Notes: generated by a model not told the origin, from the sequence alone. A DNA stretch of 39,872 nucleotides from BD1-7 clade bacterium (GCA_902705835.1 CACSIN010000001.1:382650-422521), one strand, 5' to 3'. Shown: positions 1 through 9,925, counted from the first letter of the stretch. Made by a program: numbers and translations.

Positions 1-336
1 GGCTAACGTGAAGCGACTACGACCGGAGCTCACAACGACCTTTGACTCGTCCGTGACATCGATCTTGATTTCACAACCATCCGGTAACGCCTTACAGATA
101 TCCAGCAGTTTTTTCGCCGGTAAGGTAATCTGAAAATCATCCGTCGCACTGGTGTCGTCCAGTGTCACTCGACTCGTTACTTCAATCTCAAGATCGGTGC
201 CTGTTACGGATAACAGCTGACCTTTAACATCCAGTAATACATTCGACAGAATTGCCATGGTTTGACGGCGCTCAACAACGCCAGCAACCAAAGACAAGGA
301 TTTCAGCAATGCTTCACGTGGAATAACCAATTTCAT
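1..336 (-). CDS. dnaN: DNA polymerase III beta subunit (sliding clamp), N-terminal part
   Basis: The first 112 codons of the replicative sliding clamp are visible; the rest lies beyond the left edge of the window. The clamp encircles DNA and tethers polymerase III. The N-terminus reads MKLVIPREALLKSLSLVAGV, followed by VERRQTMAILSNVLL, which is the usual start of bacterial DnaN clamp domain 1. The start is the ATG complementary to 334-336, and no in-frame stop occurs down to base 1. The gene lies 135 bp downstream of dnaA on the same strand, the usual dnaA-dnaN order, so the two are probably co-transcribed. A parS-like 16-mer overlaps its first codons (310-325). Confidence 0.96.
   Translation of the reverse strand, partial: MKLVIPREALLKSLSLVAGVVERRQTMAILSNVLLDVKGQLLSVTGTDLEIEVTSRVTLDDTSATDDFQITLPAKKLLDICKALPDGCEIKIDVTDESKVVVSSGRSRFTLA
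310..325. promoter_or_regulatory. possible parS-like ParB binding site inside dnaN
   Basis: The 16-mer TGCTTCACGTGGAATA contains the central CACGTG and fits the general parS pattern TGTTYCACGTGRAACA at 14 of 16 positions; the mismatches are positions 3 and 15. ParB and ParA are encoded at 10579-12311, so an origin-proximal parS is expected somewhere nearby. However, the bases also encode the conserved IPREA residues of DnaN, so the match may be chance. Confidence 0.3.
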
Positions 337-471
337 CTTTTCTACCCTGTACGTAAATTTTAATCTTTCCCGAGTGCAGCGCGTAACACATGCACTTTTG
401 TTTATTTGTACTGCGAATTAATTTCTGCGTATTCGACACAACCCGGAGGCTGTATCGAATATGCATGGTCA

Positions 472-2214
472 TCAAGTGGTAAGAATGCGCATCAAGTTTT
501 TAACGTCTTCACGAATATCACCATTGGTTTCTTTCAACTCAGCCACCTTACGACACGCATGTAAAACCGTTGTATGATCTCGCCCACCAAAAGCATCGCC
601 AATTTCTGGCAAACTATGACTGGTCAATTCTTTAGCCAACGCCATCGCAACTTGCCGCGGGCGAGCCACGGATCGATTTCGGCGTTTTGACAAAAGATCT
701 GATACCTTGATCTTGTAATATTCAGCAACCGTTTTCTGAATGTTATCAATACTCACCAAACGGTCTTGTAATGACAACAGATCTTTAAGAGACTCCTTGA
801 TGAGCTCAATGTCGATCGGCCGCGCTTTAAAGTGCGCTTGAGCAATAACACGCTTCAATGCCCCTTCAAGTTCACGAACATTCGAACGCAATCGTTGTGC
901 AATAAAGAACGCCGCATCTCTGGGTAGCTCCATATTTGCCTGATCTGCCTTCTGTAAAAGAATCGCTACACGTGTTTCCAACTCAGGGGGTTCAACCGCA
1001 ACGGTCAGCCCCCAGCCAAAACGGGATTTGAGACGTTCCTCAAGCCCTTTAATTTCTCGTGGATATCGATCACAGGTCAGAATGATCTGCTGACCACCTT
1101 CAATGAGTGCATTAAAGGTATGAAAGAATTCTTCCTGAGAGCGTTCCTTGTTTGCGAAAAACTGAATGTCATCGATCAGCAGCGCATCAACACTGCGGTA
1201 ATAACGTTTAAAATCGTTAATCGCGTTGAGTTGCAATGCTTTTACCATATCCGCAACAAATCGCTCGGAATGCAGATACACAACTTTGGCATTCGGTTTT
1301 TTCTTCAGTAGCTCATTACCAACGGCGTGCATAAGGTGAGTTTTACCAAGACCAACACCACCGTAGAGGAAAAGTGGATTATAGGAACCACCGGGGTTTT
1401 CCGCGACCTGCATCGCTGCTGCCCGGGCCAATTGGTTTGACTTACCTTCAACAAACGTTTCAAACGTATAGTTATTAATAACGTTGTTTTGTTGCTGACC
1501 TGCACCCGCGTTTGGCGATGGCGGAGGAATGTTGTCAACCGGCGGCGGCTCTCTGTTGGCAAAAGTATTTTCCTGACCAGATACCAGATGCGGATTACTG
1601 TCTTGAATGACCGAAGCAACAGCCGCCTGTTGATTACCCGAGGCTTGATTGGCGATACCATCACCTGCACCAATAGGGTAGCGATCATAAGAAGGAGCGT
1701 TGACGCTAGGACGCTCAGCAGCCTTCACCGCCGGCGGTTCAACATCAATAATGCCACGGTGATTATTATCACTGTGGGTGGGTGATTCCATATAACCGGC
1801 GTTTTTATCCGAGTTCGACGAGATGGTCGCTTTACCGGGCGATGATGTGAGATTAGACGCACCGGCTTCATAACCTTCAAAGCGCCCAATATCCTGCCCT
1901 GCTGACGGCGAAGCAGATGCATACCCCCCGGCCGCCGGTGCATCACTTTGCGAACGCTGACTCAATTCATCAGCCAATACAACCGCAGCGGTCAAGCCCA
2001 TTCCTTGGCTTAATTGATTCAGTAATTCGTTAATGCGGGGCAAATATTTATTCTGAACCCAATCTTTTACAAATCGGTTAGGCGCAATTAAGACTAATTC
2101 CGGCAAGTAGTTCAGATTCACCTCAAGCGGATTTATCCACGTTGAGAACTGCTGGGCAGGCAATTCTTCGTGCAAGATAGCAACACAGCGTTGCCAGACT
2201 TCATTCGCTGACAC
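472..2214 (-). CDS. dnaA: Chromosomal replication initiator protein DnaA
   Basis: DnaA binds DnaA boxes at oriC, opens the duplex and loads the helicase; it also regulates transcription. Domain I (about 1-80) has the [16 protein letters not shown] segment. Domain II (about 85-245) is a long, low-complexity linker rich in Pro, Asn, Gln, Ser and Gly. Domain III (AAA+) begins near [11 protein letters not shown] (about 249), with Walker A GGVGLGKT at 285-292 and Walker [10 protein letters not shown]. Domain IV carries the box-binding signature [11 protein letters not shown] at about 546-556. I chose the GTG at 2212-2214, giving [10 protein letters not shown] and 580 residues. A TTG two codons upstream (2218-2220) would give 582, but GGAC at about 2224-2227 is better spaced for the GTG. 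At 580 residues it is well over 100 longer than E. coli DnaA (467), and the excess is almost all in domain II. It is transcribed away from the 2215-3182 gap. Confidence 0.97.
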   Translation of the reverse strand: MSANEVWQRCVAILHEELPAQQFSTWINPLEVNLNYLPELVLIAPNRFVKDWVQNKYLPRINELLNQLSQGMGLTAAVVLADELSQRSQSDAPAAGGYASASPSAGQDIGRFEGYEAGASNLTSSPGKATISSNSDKNAGYMESPTHSDNNHRGIIDVEPPAVKAAERPSVNAPSYDRYPIGAGDGIANQASGNQQAAVASVIQDSNPHLVSGQENTFANREPPPVDNIPPPSPNAGAGQQQNNVINNYTFETFVEGKSNQLARAAAMQVAENPGGSYNPLFLYGGVGLGKTHLMHAVGNELLKKKPNAKVVYLHSERFVADMVKALQLNAINDFKRYYRSVDALLIDDIQFFANKERSQEEFFHTFNALIEGGQQIILTCDRYPREIKGLEERLKSRFGWGLTVAVEPPELETRVAILLQKADQANMELPRDAAFFIAQRLRSNVRELEGALKRVIAQAHFKARPIDIELIKESLKDLLSLQDRLVSIDNIQKTVAEYYKIKVSDLLSKRRNRSVARPRQVAMALAKELTSHSLPEIGDAFGGRDHTTVLHACRKVAELKETNGDIREDVKNLMRILTT

Positions 2215-2831
2215 AAGCAAAACGTCCGTTCTATTGTCAATGCAACTCTCATCGGCTCTCTATATGACTATAAGAAGCCGACCAATTATTCGTCGTGATC
2301 GATAAACCAAACTCACTACCTGATAAACCTAAACCTGCGCAAAGAGCGAACCTAACTTGAAGCATTACAACTTCAGAGCGGCGGCACAGAATAACAATAG
2401 ACGCGAATTTAACGTCGACCCTGCGTGAGATCCTCAGCAATGCAGACTGTCATTTTTACAACGACAGCCGAAGCAACCTTCGAACAAATCTCATCAACAC
2501 AATCATGCTCGCAATTTCTACTTTGTTTGGTTGATCAAATGAACTGTTTCACGACCCAACATCGTATTGATTACCCACAATTACTGCTGGCAATAAATAT
2601 AATTTCCGATTGCAGCTCATCTTTAACAATGAAAGAAGGGCGTGCATTACTCATAAAATAGGCACGTTCACTTCATCCACCAGATTGAGGCACTCGATCG
2701 GAAAGAGCGCACGCCGATATGGCTAGGTTCGAAAAAATGCAGAAATAAGCGCCGCTATAAGAAAACCTATTCACAGGTTGGCAAACGTTATTTTCTGTCA
2801 CATGGACTTATTCTATAGCTGTTAATTAAAC

Positions 2832-2840
2832 TTATCCACA
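2832..2840 (+). promoter_or_regulatory. DnaA box, perfect consensus
   Basis: TTATCCACA is an exact match to the DnaA binding consensus. It lies in the AT-rich half of the dnaA-rpmH gap, about 620 bp upstream of the dnaA start. It may serve dnaA autoregulation or be a remnant or auxiliary part of an origin. Confidence 0.7.
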
Positions 2841-3105
2841 AACACATCACTTTTTTAGCATTGAATTTATTATTGTTTAAATTCAACAACTTACACACAA
2901 CAACCTACAACTATAGATGTTATTTATTGGCACTACACTTGTTGATAAGTTGTTTGAAAAAATACTTCCGGGTAACACAAACATTCGATATTGCAAGGCA
3001 CTGTTGAAATAATACTCAATTTAATGACTCCGCTTATTCGCCCCTGCCAATCAATATGCTCTTAACCGATTATTATAAATAAATAGTTTATAGCCGACGG
3101 ACATG

Positions 3106-3134
3106 TTGTTTTTTTGCGCGGTAATCTCTATAAT
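3106..3134 (+). promoter_or_regulatory. Sigma70-type promoter of rpmH
   Basis: TTGTTT (3106-3111) and a perfect TATAAT (3129-3134) are separated by 17 bp, about 50 bp upstream of the rpmH start. No other strong promoter was seen before yidC, so it probably drives rpmH-rnpA and may reach yidD-yidC-mnmE. Confidence 0.7.
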
Positions 3135-3182
3135 TCGCCACCCTTAATTCAGGCAAGTTTAACGCTAAGTACGGTACTGAAC

Positions 3183-3317
3183 ATGAAAAGAACATTCCAA
3201 CCTAGTGTGCTGAAACGCAAACGTACCCATGGTTTCCGTGCGCGCATGGCAACAAAAAATGGCCGCAAGATCATTAACCGTCGTCGCGCCAAAGGTCGTG
3301 CTCGTCTTTCTGCGTAA
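3183..3317 (+). CDS. rpmH: 50S ribosomal protein L34
   Basis: L34 is a 44-residue, highly basic protein of the large ribosomal subunit. The whole sequence is typical: it starts [19 protein letters not shown] and ends [12 protein letters not shown]. The frame is open further upstream (an ATG at 3114), but the family length and the conserved MKRTFQPS start fix the ATG at 3183. It is the first gene of the rpmH-rnpA-yidD-yidC-mnmE cluster, behind a strong promoter. If replication starts at about 7.9 kb, this gene is transcribed against the fork. Confidence 0.98.
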   Translation: MKRTFQPSVLKRKRTHGFRARMATKNGRKIINRRRAKGRARLSA

Positions 3318-3390
3318 TTGCTGCACTACTGCATTACTATAAAGAAAGCGGAACCAGCATTGGATAACTCAATAACGAACATCCATTCCC

Positions 3391-3768
3391 GTGGCGTCTG
3401 ATTCCTACGCATTTAGTAAGTCCAGACGTCTGCTGAACGCACCAGATTACAAAGCAGTTTTTGATAACGTCGATTACAAGGTCTCTCGGAAGGCCTTTTT
3501 GTGTTTGTCAAAAAATAATACGCTTGACCATCCTCGGTTAGGGCTCATTATGGCGAAAAAAAACGTTCGCTATGCTGTGCAACGAAATCGGATAAAGCGT
3601 ATTATTCGTGAGTCTTTTCGGCTGCATCAGCATGAGCTGCCACCGATTGATGTGATCGTGCTTGCAAGACGCGGATTAGACGACTTTACTAATGCTCAGC
3701 TGCATGCCGAATTTGAACAGGCTTGGCAGCGAGTAACGAAAAAATTTAACCAAAGCCAACGTGACTAA
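3391..3768 (+). CDS. rnpA: Ribonuclease P protein component
   Basis: RnpA is the protein subunit of RNase P, which matures tRNA 5' ends with the catalytic RNA. The 125-residue product has the family pattern FSKSRRLL near the N-terminus, HPRLGLIMAKKNVR in the middle and the signature RNRIKRIIRESFR from about residue 65. The start is a GTG at 3391, with no ATG nearby and no strong Shine-Dalgarno. It lies 73 bp after rpmH, the usual arrangement that lets both share a promoter. Confidence 0.96.
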   Translation: MASDSYAFSKSRRLLNAPDYKAVFDNVDYKVSRKAFLCLSKNNTLDHPRLGLIMAKKNVRYAVQRNRIKRIIRESFRLHQHELPPIDVIVLARRGLDDFTNAQLHAEFEQAWQRVTKKFNQSQRD

Positions 3769-3863
3769 CGCGGGGAAACGTCGGGAATCGTACACGCTTG
3801 TTACTCTGATCGCCTCTATCGTTCACTCGTAAGGCCACTATTGACAGAGAACCCCACCAACGT

Positions 3864-4151
3864 GTGCAATGCCACAGTCAGATCATGATCAGACTCGTTG
3901 ACAATACGTTACTACATCTTCGTAAGGCAGCGCTGAAGTGTTTGTTGGCTTTAGTACGTTTTTACCAGTTATTTCTATCTCCTATACTTGGAAGCCATTG
4001 TCGCTTTTACCCAAGTTGTTCCCACTATTGTCAAGAAGCGCTGATCGAACATGGCATCGTGCGTGGACTTTGGCTAAGCACAAAGCGTATTTCCCGTTGT
4101 CACCCGTTCTGCGAAGGCGGAGTGGACCCAGTACCTAAAAAGAGTCAATAA
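3864..4151 (+). CDS. yidD: Membrane protein insertion efficiency factor YidD
   Basis: YidD is a small membrane-associated protein thought to help YidC-dependent insertion. The conserved core reads [20 protein letters not shown], followed by [12 protein letters not shown] and then [13 protein letters not shown]. This is the family's Cys-containing core plus the C-terminal GGxDPVP. The frame gives 95 residues from the ATG at 3864; a second in-frame ATG at 3885 gives 88 and is equally plausible, since neither has a convincing ribosome binding site. The stop is 2 bp before yidC, which suggests coupled translation. Confidence 0.93.
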   Translation: MQCHSQIMIRLVDNTLLHLRKAALKCLLALVRFYQLFLSPILGSHCRFYPSCSHYCQEALIEHGIVRGLWLSTKRISRCHPFCEGGVDPVPKKSQ

Positions 4152-4153
4152 GC

Positions 4154-5902
4154 ATGGATAAAGTCAGGTTAGTTCTGTTAGCCGCCTTTGCGATGGTCAG
4201 TCTGATGCTGGTTGTCGAATACGGCCAATTCAGAGATGCCAAAAGCAAAGAAGCGCTGATGCAACGCCAACAGGCAACTCCCGTCGCTGGGGCAAGCCCG
4301 GCCCAAGGCACTGACGAAGCGATTCCAACCCAATCTAGTTTGCCTACCATTACTGGCGGAACCGACGACGTTCCAACACTCTCAGGATCAGAGCTTTCGA
4401 TCGATGAACCCCGTGTTCCATCAAACCGCTTAATCGAAGTGACTACCGATAACTTCGCCATCAAGATTAACCCTAAAGGGGGTGACTTGGTTTATCTGGC
4501 GCTACGGAAGGAATCAGCACGCCTCGACACGCCTGATATCCCATATGTACTGCTCGAAGAAACCCAGGAAAACACCTACATTGCCAGCTCCGGTCTAATC
4601 GGTGCCAATGGCACAGACACAGCTAAAGGACGCCCCACCTTTCATAGTGCGCAAAGCAAATACCGGTTAGAAGATGGCAAAGATACGCTGCAAGTCGACC
4701 TGACACTGCAGCAGGGCGATGTCAGCTTAATCAAGCGCTTTACCTTTACCCGTGATGATTATCTGATTGATATCGATTACCTGATTAACAACCGCAGCAG
4801 CAGCCCGTGGAAAGCAGCTTTCTATGCGCAAATTAAGCGTGATAGCAAACCGATGCCCGAAGCTGGTGGCGCCGGAATGGGTATGCAACCCTATTTAGGA
4901 TTCGCAACACGTACACAGGAAGACCGATTTCAAAAAGTGGATTTTGAAGATATAGAAGAAAAAGCCTTCAAAACTCAGATCGAAGGTGGCTGGGTAGCCA
5001 TGATCCAGCATTATTTTTTGAGTGCCTGGATTCCGGATGCAAATACAGAAAACAGCGTCAGTATTTTCCGCGCCAAGAGCGGGTTTAATTACGCAAGAAC
5101 AACCACGCCAGTCATGGTGGTAAAGGCTAACGACGAAGGAAAAATCCACAGTGAATTTTATGCTGGGCCAAAGGATCAGTACCAATTAGAGAAAATTTCT
5201 GAAGGCCTCGATCTCAGTGTTGATTATGGTTTCTTATGGATGATTGCCCAGCCGCTGTATGCGCTGCTGTTCTTTTTCAATACCGGAACATTACACGCCT
5301 TCGGCTACAAACTAGACATCTTTGGCGGTGTCGGTAACTGGGGCTTCTCTATTATCCTGTTAACCATTTTGGTTAAGGCTTGTTTTTACAGCTTGAACGT
5401 CAAAGCGTATACCTCGATGGCCAAAATGCGGGCAATTCAGCCGAAAATGCTGGCACTCAAAGAACGCCTTGGTGATGACCGACAAAAAATGTCGCAAGAA
5501 ACCATGGCGCTGTATAAAAACGAAGGGGTTAACCCTCTGGGTGGCTGTTTACCAATGCTGGTGCAAATGCCAGTATTCATCTCCCTTTACTGGGTATTGT
5601 TGGAGTCTGTAGAACTACGCCACGCACCTTTCATTGGCTACATCAAAGATCTATCAGCGATGGATCCATATTTCATCATGCCTTTGATCATGGGTGCCAG
5701 CATGTTTATTCAGCAAAAGCTGAACCCACCACCACCAGATCCAATGCAAGCCAAGATTATGCAGTTCCTGCCAGTAATCTTTACCTTCTTCTTCCTGTTC
5801 TTCCCATCAGGATTGGTATTGTACTGGGTAGTCAACAACTGCCTGACTATTGCTCAGCAGTGGTTTATTACGCGTCGCATTGAAGCGGCGGCTAACTCCT
5901 GA
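4154..5902 (+). CDS. yidC: Membrane protein insertase YidC (Oxa1 family)
   Basis: YidC inserts and folds inner-membrane proteins, alone or with SecYEG; the Fo c subunit encoded at 13961 is a classic client. The 582-residue protein has an N-terminal membrane segment (about 5-23), then a Ser/Thr/Pro-rich stretch, a large periplasmic domain (about 90-345) and the C-terminal insertase core. The core includes [38 protein letters not shown] and [14 protein letters not shown]. The position of the groove arginine in E. coli YidC is a lysine here (about residue 408, in [11 protein letters not shown]), a conservative change I believe is also present in Pseudomonas. The ATG at 4154 follows the yidD stop by 2 bp. 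Confidence 0.97.
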   Translation: MDKVRLVLLAAFAMVSLMLVVEYGQFRDAKSKEALMQRQQATPVAGASPAQGTDEAIPTQSSLPTITGGTDDVPTLSGSELSIDEPRVPSNRLIEVTTDNFAIKINPKGGDLVYLALRKESARLDTPDIPYVLLEETQENTYIASSGLIGANGTDTAKGRPTFHSAQSKYRLEDGKDTLQVDLTLQQGDVSLIKRFTFTRDDYLIDIDYLINNRSSSPWKAAFYAQIKRDSKPMPEAGGAGMGMQPYLGFATRTQEDRFQKVDFEDIEEKAFKTQIEGGWVAMIQHYFLSAWIPDANTENSVSIFRAKSGFNYARTTTPVMVVKANDEGKIHSEFYAGPKDQYQLEKISEGLDLSVDYGFLWMIAQPLYALLFFFNTGTLHAFGYKLDIFGGVGNWGFSIILLTILVKACFYSLNVKAYTSMAKMRAIQPKMLALKERLGDDRQKMSQETMALYKNEGVNPLGGCLPMLVQMPVFISLYWVLLESVELRHAPFIGYIKDLSAMDPYFIMPLIMGASMFIQQKLNPPPPDPMQAKIMQFLPVIFTFFFLFFPSGLVLYWVVNNCLTIAQQWFITRRIEAAANS

Positions 5903-5921
5903 CACACTCGAATCTGACGTT

Positions 5922-7298
5922 GTGTTAGCACAAGACACCATTGTCGCGATTGCCACCCCCGCAGGAAAGGGCGGGGTTGGTATCGTGCGTTTATCCGGTA
6001 AAGACGCGCTCACCATCGGTGAACGTTTAACTCAATCCGCACTTAAACCACGTTATGCCCACTTTACTGGGTTCTTCGAGAACGCCTCATCCACCACTGA
6101 TAACTTGCTGGATGAAGGCATTGTTATCTATTTTAAAGCCCCGCATTCTTTTACCGGTGAAGACGTCGTCGAACTGCAAGGCCACGGTGGTCCCGTATTG
6201 CTCGATGCTATCGTCCGTGAATGTATCCAACAGGGTGCGCGGATGGCAAATCCCGGGGAATTCTCCGAACGCGCGTTTCTCAATGATAAACTCGATTTAG
6301 CACAAGCCGAAGCCATCGCAGATTTAATCGATAGCAGCTCACTAGAGGCGGCCAAAAATGCCTTGCGATCACTGCAAGGAGCTTTCTCAAGTCATATCCA
6401 TCAATTGGTTGAACAAGTTACGCATCTGCGTGTATTTGTTGAAGCAGCGATTGATTTTCCCGAAGAAGAAATCGACTTCATTACAGACGGGCGCGTTTCT
6501 GAACAGCTTTCAGGCATCAAACAGCAATTAGCATCTACGCTGGAAAGCGCACGCCAGGGCAGTATCCTGCGTGAAGGTATGACGGTGGTTATTGCGGGGC
6601 GCCCGAATGCCGGTAAATCTAGCCTACTAAATGCTCTGGCAGGGCATGACGCGGCCATTGTCACAGACATTGCAGGCACTACTCGCGATGTTCTCAAAGA
6701 ACAGATTCACATTGACGGTATGCCCTTGCATATCATTGATACCGCTGGCCTTCGTGAGAGTGCGGATATTGTTGAACAAGAAGGCATCCGTCGAGCTTGG
6801 CAAGCCATTGAACAAGCCGATGCGATCTTGTTAGTCAATGATTCAACCACCACCGATATGACACTACCAGCCTCAGAAATCTGGCCGGCATTTACCCAGC
6901 GGTTGCCAAGTTTGGATCATTTAACCGTCATTCACAATAAGTGTGACCTCTCCGAAGTACAGGCATCAATGGACAACCATGACGGTGTCCCTGTGATCAA
7001 ATTATCAGCCAAAGCAGGCGATGGCTTGCCTCTATTAACCAATCACTTAAAAGCCATCGCCGGGCTGAATCAGCAAGCTGAAGGGGGATTCACAGCACGT
7101 CGCCGGCACCTTGATGCCCTCGAACGTGCGATGCGTTATCTAGATGCCGGTGAATTACAACTCAACAACCTCGGTGCGGGTGAACTTCTGGCTGAAGATT
7201 TACGATACTGTCAGCAATGTTTATCCGAAATTACTGGGGAATTTTCAAGTGATGACCTTCTCGGTGAAATTTTCTCCAGCTTCTGTATTGGCAAGTAG
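5922..7298 (+). CDS. mnmE: tRNA modification GTPase MnmE (TrmE)
   Basis: MnmE works with MnmG to install the cmnm5 group on the wobble uridine (U34) of certain tRNAs. The N-terminal folate-binding domain starts [19 protein letters not shown]. The inserted G domain has the P-loop GRPNAGKSS, the G2/K-loop region around [14 protein letters not shown] and NKCD. The protein ends in FCIGK, the conserved C-terminal cysteine motif. The open frame begins at 5850 inside yidC, but similarity starts only at about 5925. I take GTG 5922, giving 458 residues (E. coli 454) and a 19-bp gap after yidC. Its partner mnmG is the next gene but is separated by the origin-like gap. Confidence 0.95.
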   Translation: MLAQDTIVAIATPAGKGGVGIVRLSGKDALTIGERLTQSALKPRYAHFTGFFENASSTTDNLLDEGIVIYFKAPHSFTGEDVVELQGHGGPVLLDAIVRECIQQGARMANPGEFSERAFLNDKLDLAQAEAIADLIDSSSLEAAKNALRSLQGAFSSHIHQLVEQVTHLRVFVEAAIDFPEEEIDFITDGRVSEQLSGIKQQLASTLESARQGSILREGMTVVIAGRPNAGKSSLLNALAGHDAAIVTDIAGTTRDVLKEQIHIDGMPLHIIDTAGLRESADIVEQEGIRRAWQAIEQADAILLVNDSTTTDMTLPASEIWPAFTQRLPSLDHLTVIHNKCDLSEVQASMDNHDGVPVIKLSAKAGDGLPLLTNHLKAIAGLNQQAEGGFTARRRHLDALERAMRYLDAGELQLNNLGAGELLAEDLRYCQQCLSEITGEFSSDDLLGEIFSSFCIGK

Positions 7299-7535
7299 CA
7301 CGATACTGCTTCTACACGCATCTCTGTGCACCCCACACGATTTTTGATTCCCTAAACAACACATCTAACCCCTTATCCGACAATCCTTTGCTCTACAGCA
7401 CCTACGAAATGATGCCTTCCATCGATCCGTTCGTACTCTTATCGTCCGATTCGATGTCTTGAGTACGTTTCTAATAACGTCATTAAACACAGGTAGCCGA
7501 CTGCAAATTCATCAATCCAATCCCTACAAAACGTG

Positions 7536-7673
7536 TTATCCACGTAATACACGTATATTCAACACACATTTTCCCAAAGAAACACCTAAAACTATACTTA
7601 TACACACATCGCACAGGGTTACCCACAGAAAAGCAAGAGGGTGAGGATAGTTTTAGCACCAGACTGTGCATAA
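7536..7673. promoter_or_regulatory. DnaA box cluster
   Basis: Four 9-mers match or nearly match TTATNCACA: 7536-7544 (plus), 7598-7606 (plus), 7619-7627 (plus) and 7665-7673 (minus). Two fit TTATNCACA exactly and the other two differ from TTATCCACA at one base. The last is in the opposite orientation, and the cluster lies beside an AT-rich tandem repeat, as in E. coli-type origins. Confidence 0.65.
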
Positions 7674-7850
7674 ACAGGCCACATACCCACAACCACTGAT
7701 AATACCCAACGTATACGTCGAAAACCATCCCGTTAGATACCGGTTAATCTCCATCTTAAGCGCAGTGAAATTACGTGCTTATGATTACATTAAGTGCTTG
7801 TTTTATTTGCGATTTGCGAACATATACACAGTATTTTTCGCTCTAGTAAT

Positions 7851-7918
7851 AACTAAATATATCTCTATATATACATCTCTATATATACATAAATACTTAT
7901 CTATATATTTCTTGTAGT
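7851..7918. repeat. AT-rich tandem repeat, candidate DNA unwinding element
   Basis: The 14-mer CTCTATATATACAT occurs twice back to back at 7863-7876 and 7877-7890, and the similar TTATCTATATATTTC follows at about 7897-7911. The whole block has almost no G. Its place between the DnaA boxes and mnmG suggests the duplex-opening part of an origin. Confidence 0.6.
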
Positions 7919-8035
7919 AAAACTACAAAAAACAGATTTCAGCGTTGATGGCGCGGATATACTGCGACAGGTATAATATGCAGCTGTTTTCAAATCGCGT
8001 ATCTCCGTGATTGAACGTCAACCCAGGACCTTTTT

Positions 8036-9925
8036 GTGAAATATCCCAAACATTTTGGCGTCATCGTGATTGGTGGCGGCCATGCTGGTACAGAAGCAGC
8101 ATTAGCCAGTGCGCGTATGGGCGTTGATACCTTATTACTTACGCATAACATTGATACGCTTGGTCAGATGAGTTGTAACCCTGCGATTGGTGGTATCGGT
8201 AAAAGCCATTTGGTGAGAGAAGTCGATGCTCTCGGCGGAGCAATGGCTCGTGCAACTGATGAAGCAGGGATTCAATTTCGGGTACTAAATTCACGAAAGG
8301 GACCAGCAGTGCGTGCAACACGAGCACAGGCTGATCGTGCATTATATAAAGCCGCGATTCGTCGAATGCTCGAAAACCAGCCACACCTGAGTATTTTTCA
8401 GCAGTCCGCTGATGACTTGATTGTTGAACAAGATCAAGTCCGCGGAGTTGTTACCAATATGGGTGTTAGTTTCTTTGCTGATGCCGTGGTATTAACCACA
8501 GGTACCTTTCTCGGTGGCAAAATCCACATTGGTTTGGATACAGCTTCAGGCGGTCGTGTGGGTGACCCACCATCGATCGCGTTGGCCGATCGCTTACGGG
8601 AATTGCCTTTTCGTGTTGATCGATTAAAAACCGGGACACCGCCTCGTATTGATGCGAAGACCGTCGATTTTACTGACCTTCAGGAGCAGTGGGGTGATAA
8701 GCCCGAGCCAGTCATGTCATTTATGGGCTCAGTACAACAACACCCTGAACAAGTTTGCTGCTGGATTACGCATACCAATGAAACTACCCATGAAATTATT
8801 CGCCAAGGATTAGATCGCTCGCCGATGTATACCGGCGTAATTGAGGGTATCGGCCCGCGTTATTGCCCGTCGATTGAAGACAAGATTCATCGTTTTGCCG
8901 ACAAGTCTTCCCATCAAATATTTATTGAACCGGAAGGCCTGAATACCCATGAATTATATCCAAACGGTATTTCGACCAGTTTACCTTTTGATGTACAGGT
9001 TCAATTGGTGCGTTCAATCAAAGGATTTGAAAATGCGCACATTACCCGTCCGGGTTACGCAATCGAATATGATTATTTTGATCCGCGAGATCTTAAACCT
9101 TCATTAGAAACTAAACTGATTGACGGTTTATTTTTTGCAGGTCAGATCAATGGTACAACCGGTTATGAAGAAGCTGCCGCTCAAGGTCTATTAGCAGGTT
9201 TGAATGCCGCTCGGCGTTTCCAAGAACTAGAAGCCTGGTGCCCGCGACGCGATGAAGCGTACATCGGCGTCTTAGTCGACGACCTAATTACCTTGGGAAC
9301 GAAAGAACCTTACCGCATGTTTACCAGTCGCGCGGAATACCGCTTGTTATTACGTGAAGACAATGCAGATTTACGCCTGTCAGAAAAAGCGCAGGAACTA
9401 GGGTTGCTTAGCGACGAGCAATGGCAGTGTTTTAGTGACAAAAAAGACGCGATTGCATCTGAAAATGAACGCTTGGGGAAAGTCTTTGTTCAGCCAGATT
9501 CAGCAGAGGCTGACGCTTACAACCGTTTGATTGATAAGCCACTCACCCATGAATACAGTTTGAAAGATTTGCTGAAACGTCCAGAAATCGGTTACACGAA
9601 TATTCAAACGATCAGCGGATCCCCGATCGACAACGATCAAGTTGTTGAGCAAGTTGAGATACAAAGCAAATATGAAGGTTATATCGCTCGCCAAAGTGAT
9701 GAAATCGATCGCTTGCGCCGCTACGAAAATACATTGATTCCGGAAGCATTGGATTTTCATCGTGTTAAAGGCTTGTCTAATGAAGTGACGGCCAAACTTA
9801 CCGATGCAAGGCCAACAACCCTTGGGCATGCACAGCGTGTACCGGGCGTAACACCGGCAGCAGTTTCATTGTTATTGGTCTATTTAAAGAAAAACGGAAT
9901 GCTGGAGCGCGTTAACATTGCCTGA
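8036..9925 (+). CDS. mnmG: tRNA uridine 5-carboxymethylaminomethyl modification enzyme MnmG (GidA)
   Basis: MnmG is the FAD-dependent partner of MnmE in wobble-uridine modification. The 629-residue length equals that of E. coli MnmG. The N-terminal dinucleotide-binding motif is [14 protein letters not shown], followed by [15 protein letters not shown]. Other family segments are [44 protein letters not shown] and [21 protein letters not shown]. The start is GTG 8036 with AGGA at 8025-8028, 7 bp away. The TGA overlaps the rsmG start by 8 bp, so the two are translationally coupled. A TATAAT about 60 bp upstream (7972-7977) is the likely -10 element, without a clear -35. Confidence 0.98.
   Translation: MKYPKHFGVIVIGGGHAGTEAALASARMGVDTLLLTHNIDTLGQMSCNPAIGGIGKSHLVREVDALGGAMARATDEAGIQFRVLNSRKGPAVRATRAQADRALYKAAIRRMLENQPHLSIFQQSADDLIVEQDQVRGVVTNMGVSFFADAVVLTTGTFLGGKIHIGLDTASGGRVGDPPSIALADRLRELPFRVDRLKTGTPPRIDAKTVDFTDLQEQWGDKPEPVMSFMGSVQQHPEQVCCWITHTNETTHEIIRQGLDRSPMYTGVIEGIGPRYCPSIEDKIHRFADKSSHQIFIEPEGLNTHELYPNGISTSLPFDVQVQLVRSIKGFENAHITRPGYAIEYDYFDPRDLKPSLETKLIDGLFFAGQINGTTGYEEAAAQGLLAGLNAARRFQELEAWCPRRDEAYIGVLVDDLITLGTKEPYRMFTSRAEYRLLLREDNADLRLSEKAQELGLLSDEQWQCFSDKKDAIASENERLGKVFVQPDSAEADAYNRLIDKPLTHEYSLKDLLKRPEIGYTNIQTISGSPIDNDQVVEQVEIQSKYEGYIARQSDEIDRLRRYENTLIPEALDFHRVKGLSNEVTAKLTDARPTTLGHAQRVPGVTPAAVSLLLVYLKKNGMLERVNIA

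Larger units (their letters stand above)
2215..3182. other. dnaA-rpmH intergenic region (dnaA leader, possible secondary origin element)
   Basis: These 968 bases hold no gene I can support. The left part must contain the dnaA promoter on the minus strand, but no clean -35/-10 pair was found. The right half (about 2760-3105) is very AT-rich. It contains one perfect DnaA box (2832-2840), a one-mismatch box in the opposite orientation (TGTTGATAA, 2940-2948) and a 9-bp inverted repeat (TTGAATTTA at 2861-2869, TAAATTCAA at 2878-2886). In Pseudomonas the dnaA-rpmH gap is the classical origin region. Here it has fewer recognisable boxes than the gap before mnmG. Confidence 0.6.
7299..8035. other. 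oriC: mnmE-mnmG intergenic region, candidate chromosomal origin (oriC)
   Basis: This 737-bp gene-free gap carries four DnaA-box-like 9-mers within 140 bp. They are TTATCCACG (7536-7544, one mismatch to TTATCCACA), TTATACACA (7598-7606, the same as E. coli box R2), TTACCCACA (7619-7627, one mismatch) and TGTGCATAA (7665-7673, minus-strand TTATGCACA). About 180 bp further on is a 60-70 bp stretch of almost pure A and T with a tandem repeat, suitable as an unwinding element. A TATAAT at 7972-7977 may belong to the mnmG promoter. E. coli oriC also lies directly upstream of mnmG (gidA). By hand count, 7321-7740 has about 57 G and 122 C on the plus strand, whereas most sampled mnmG lines have G above C, so the skew flips near here. 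Confidence 0.65.

Noticed and set aside
2215-2320. dnaA promoter on the minus strand (TTGGTC with TATAGA or TATAGT)
   Set aside because: The spacer lengths are too short or the hexamers too poor for a confident call, although a promoter must exist here.
2545-2553. TGTTTCACG, the left half of a parS site
   Set aside because: The right half (ACCCAAC) does not match GTGAAACA-type parS sequence, so it is only a half-site by chance.
2425-2661. Open frame of 78 codons in the dnaA-rpmH gap
   Set aside because: No ribosome binding site, no recognisable motif, Cys/Ser-rich random-looking composition, and it lies in a region expected to be regulatory.
7666-7917. Open frame of 83 codons inside the mnmE-mnmG gap
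   Set aside because: It runs through the AT-rich repeat, giving a low-complexity Tyr/Ile/Ser tail, and overlaps a DnaA box; most likely chance.
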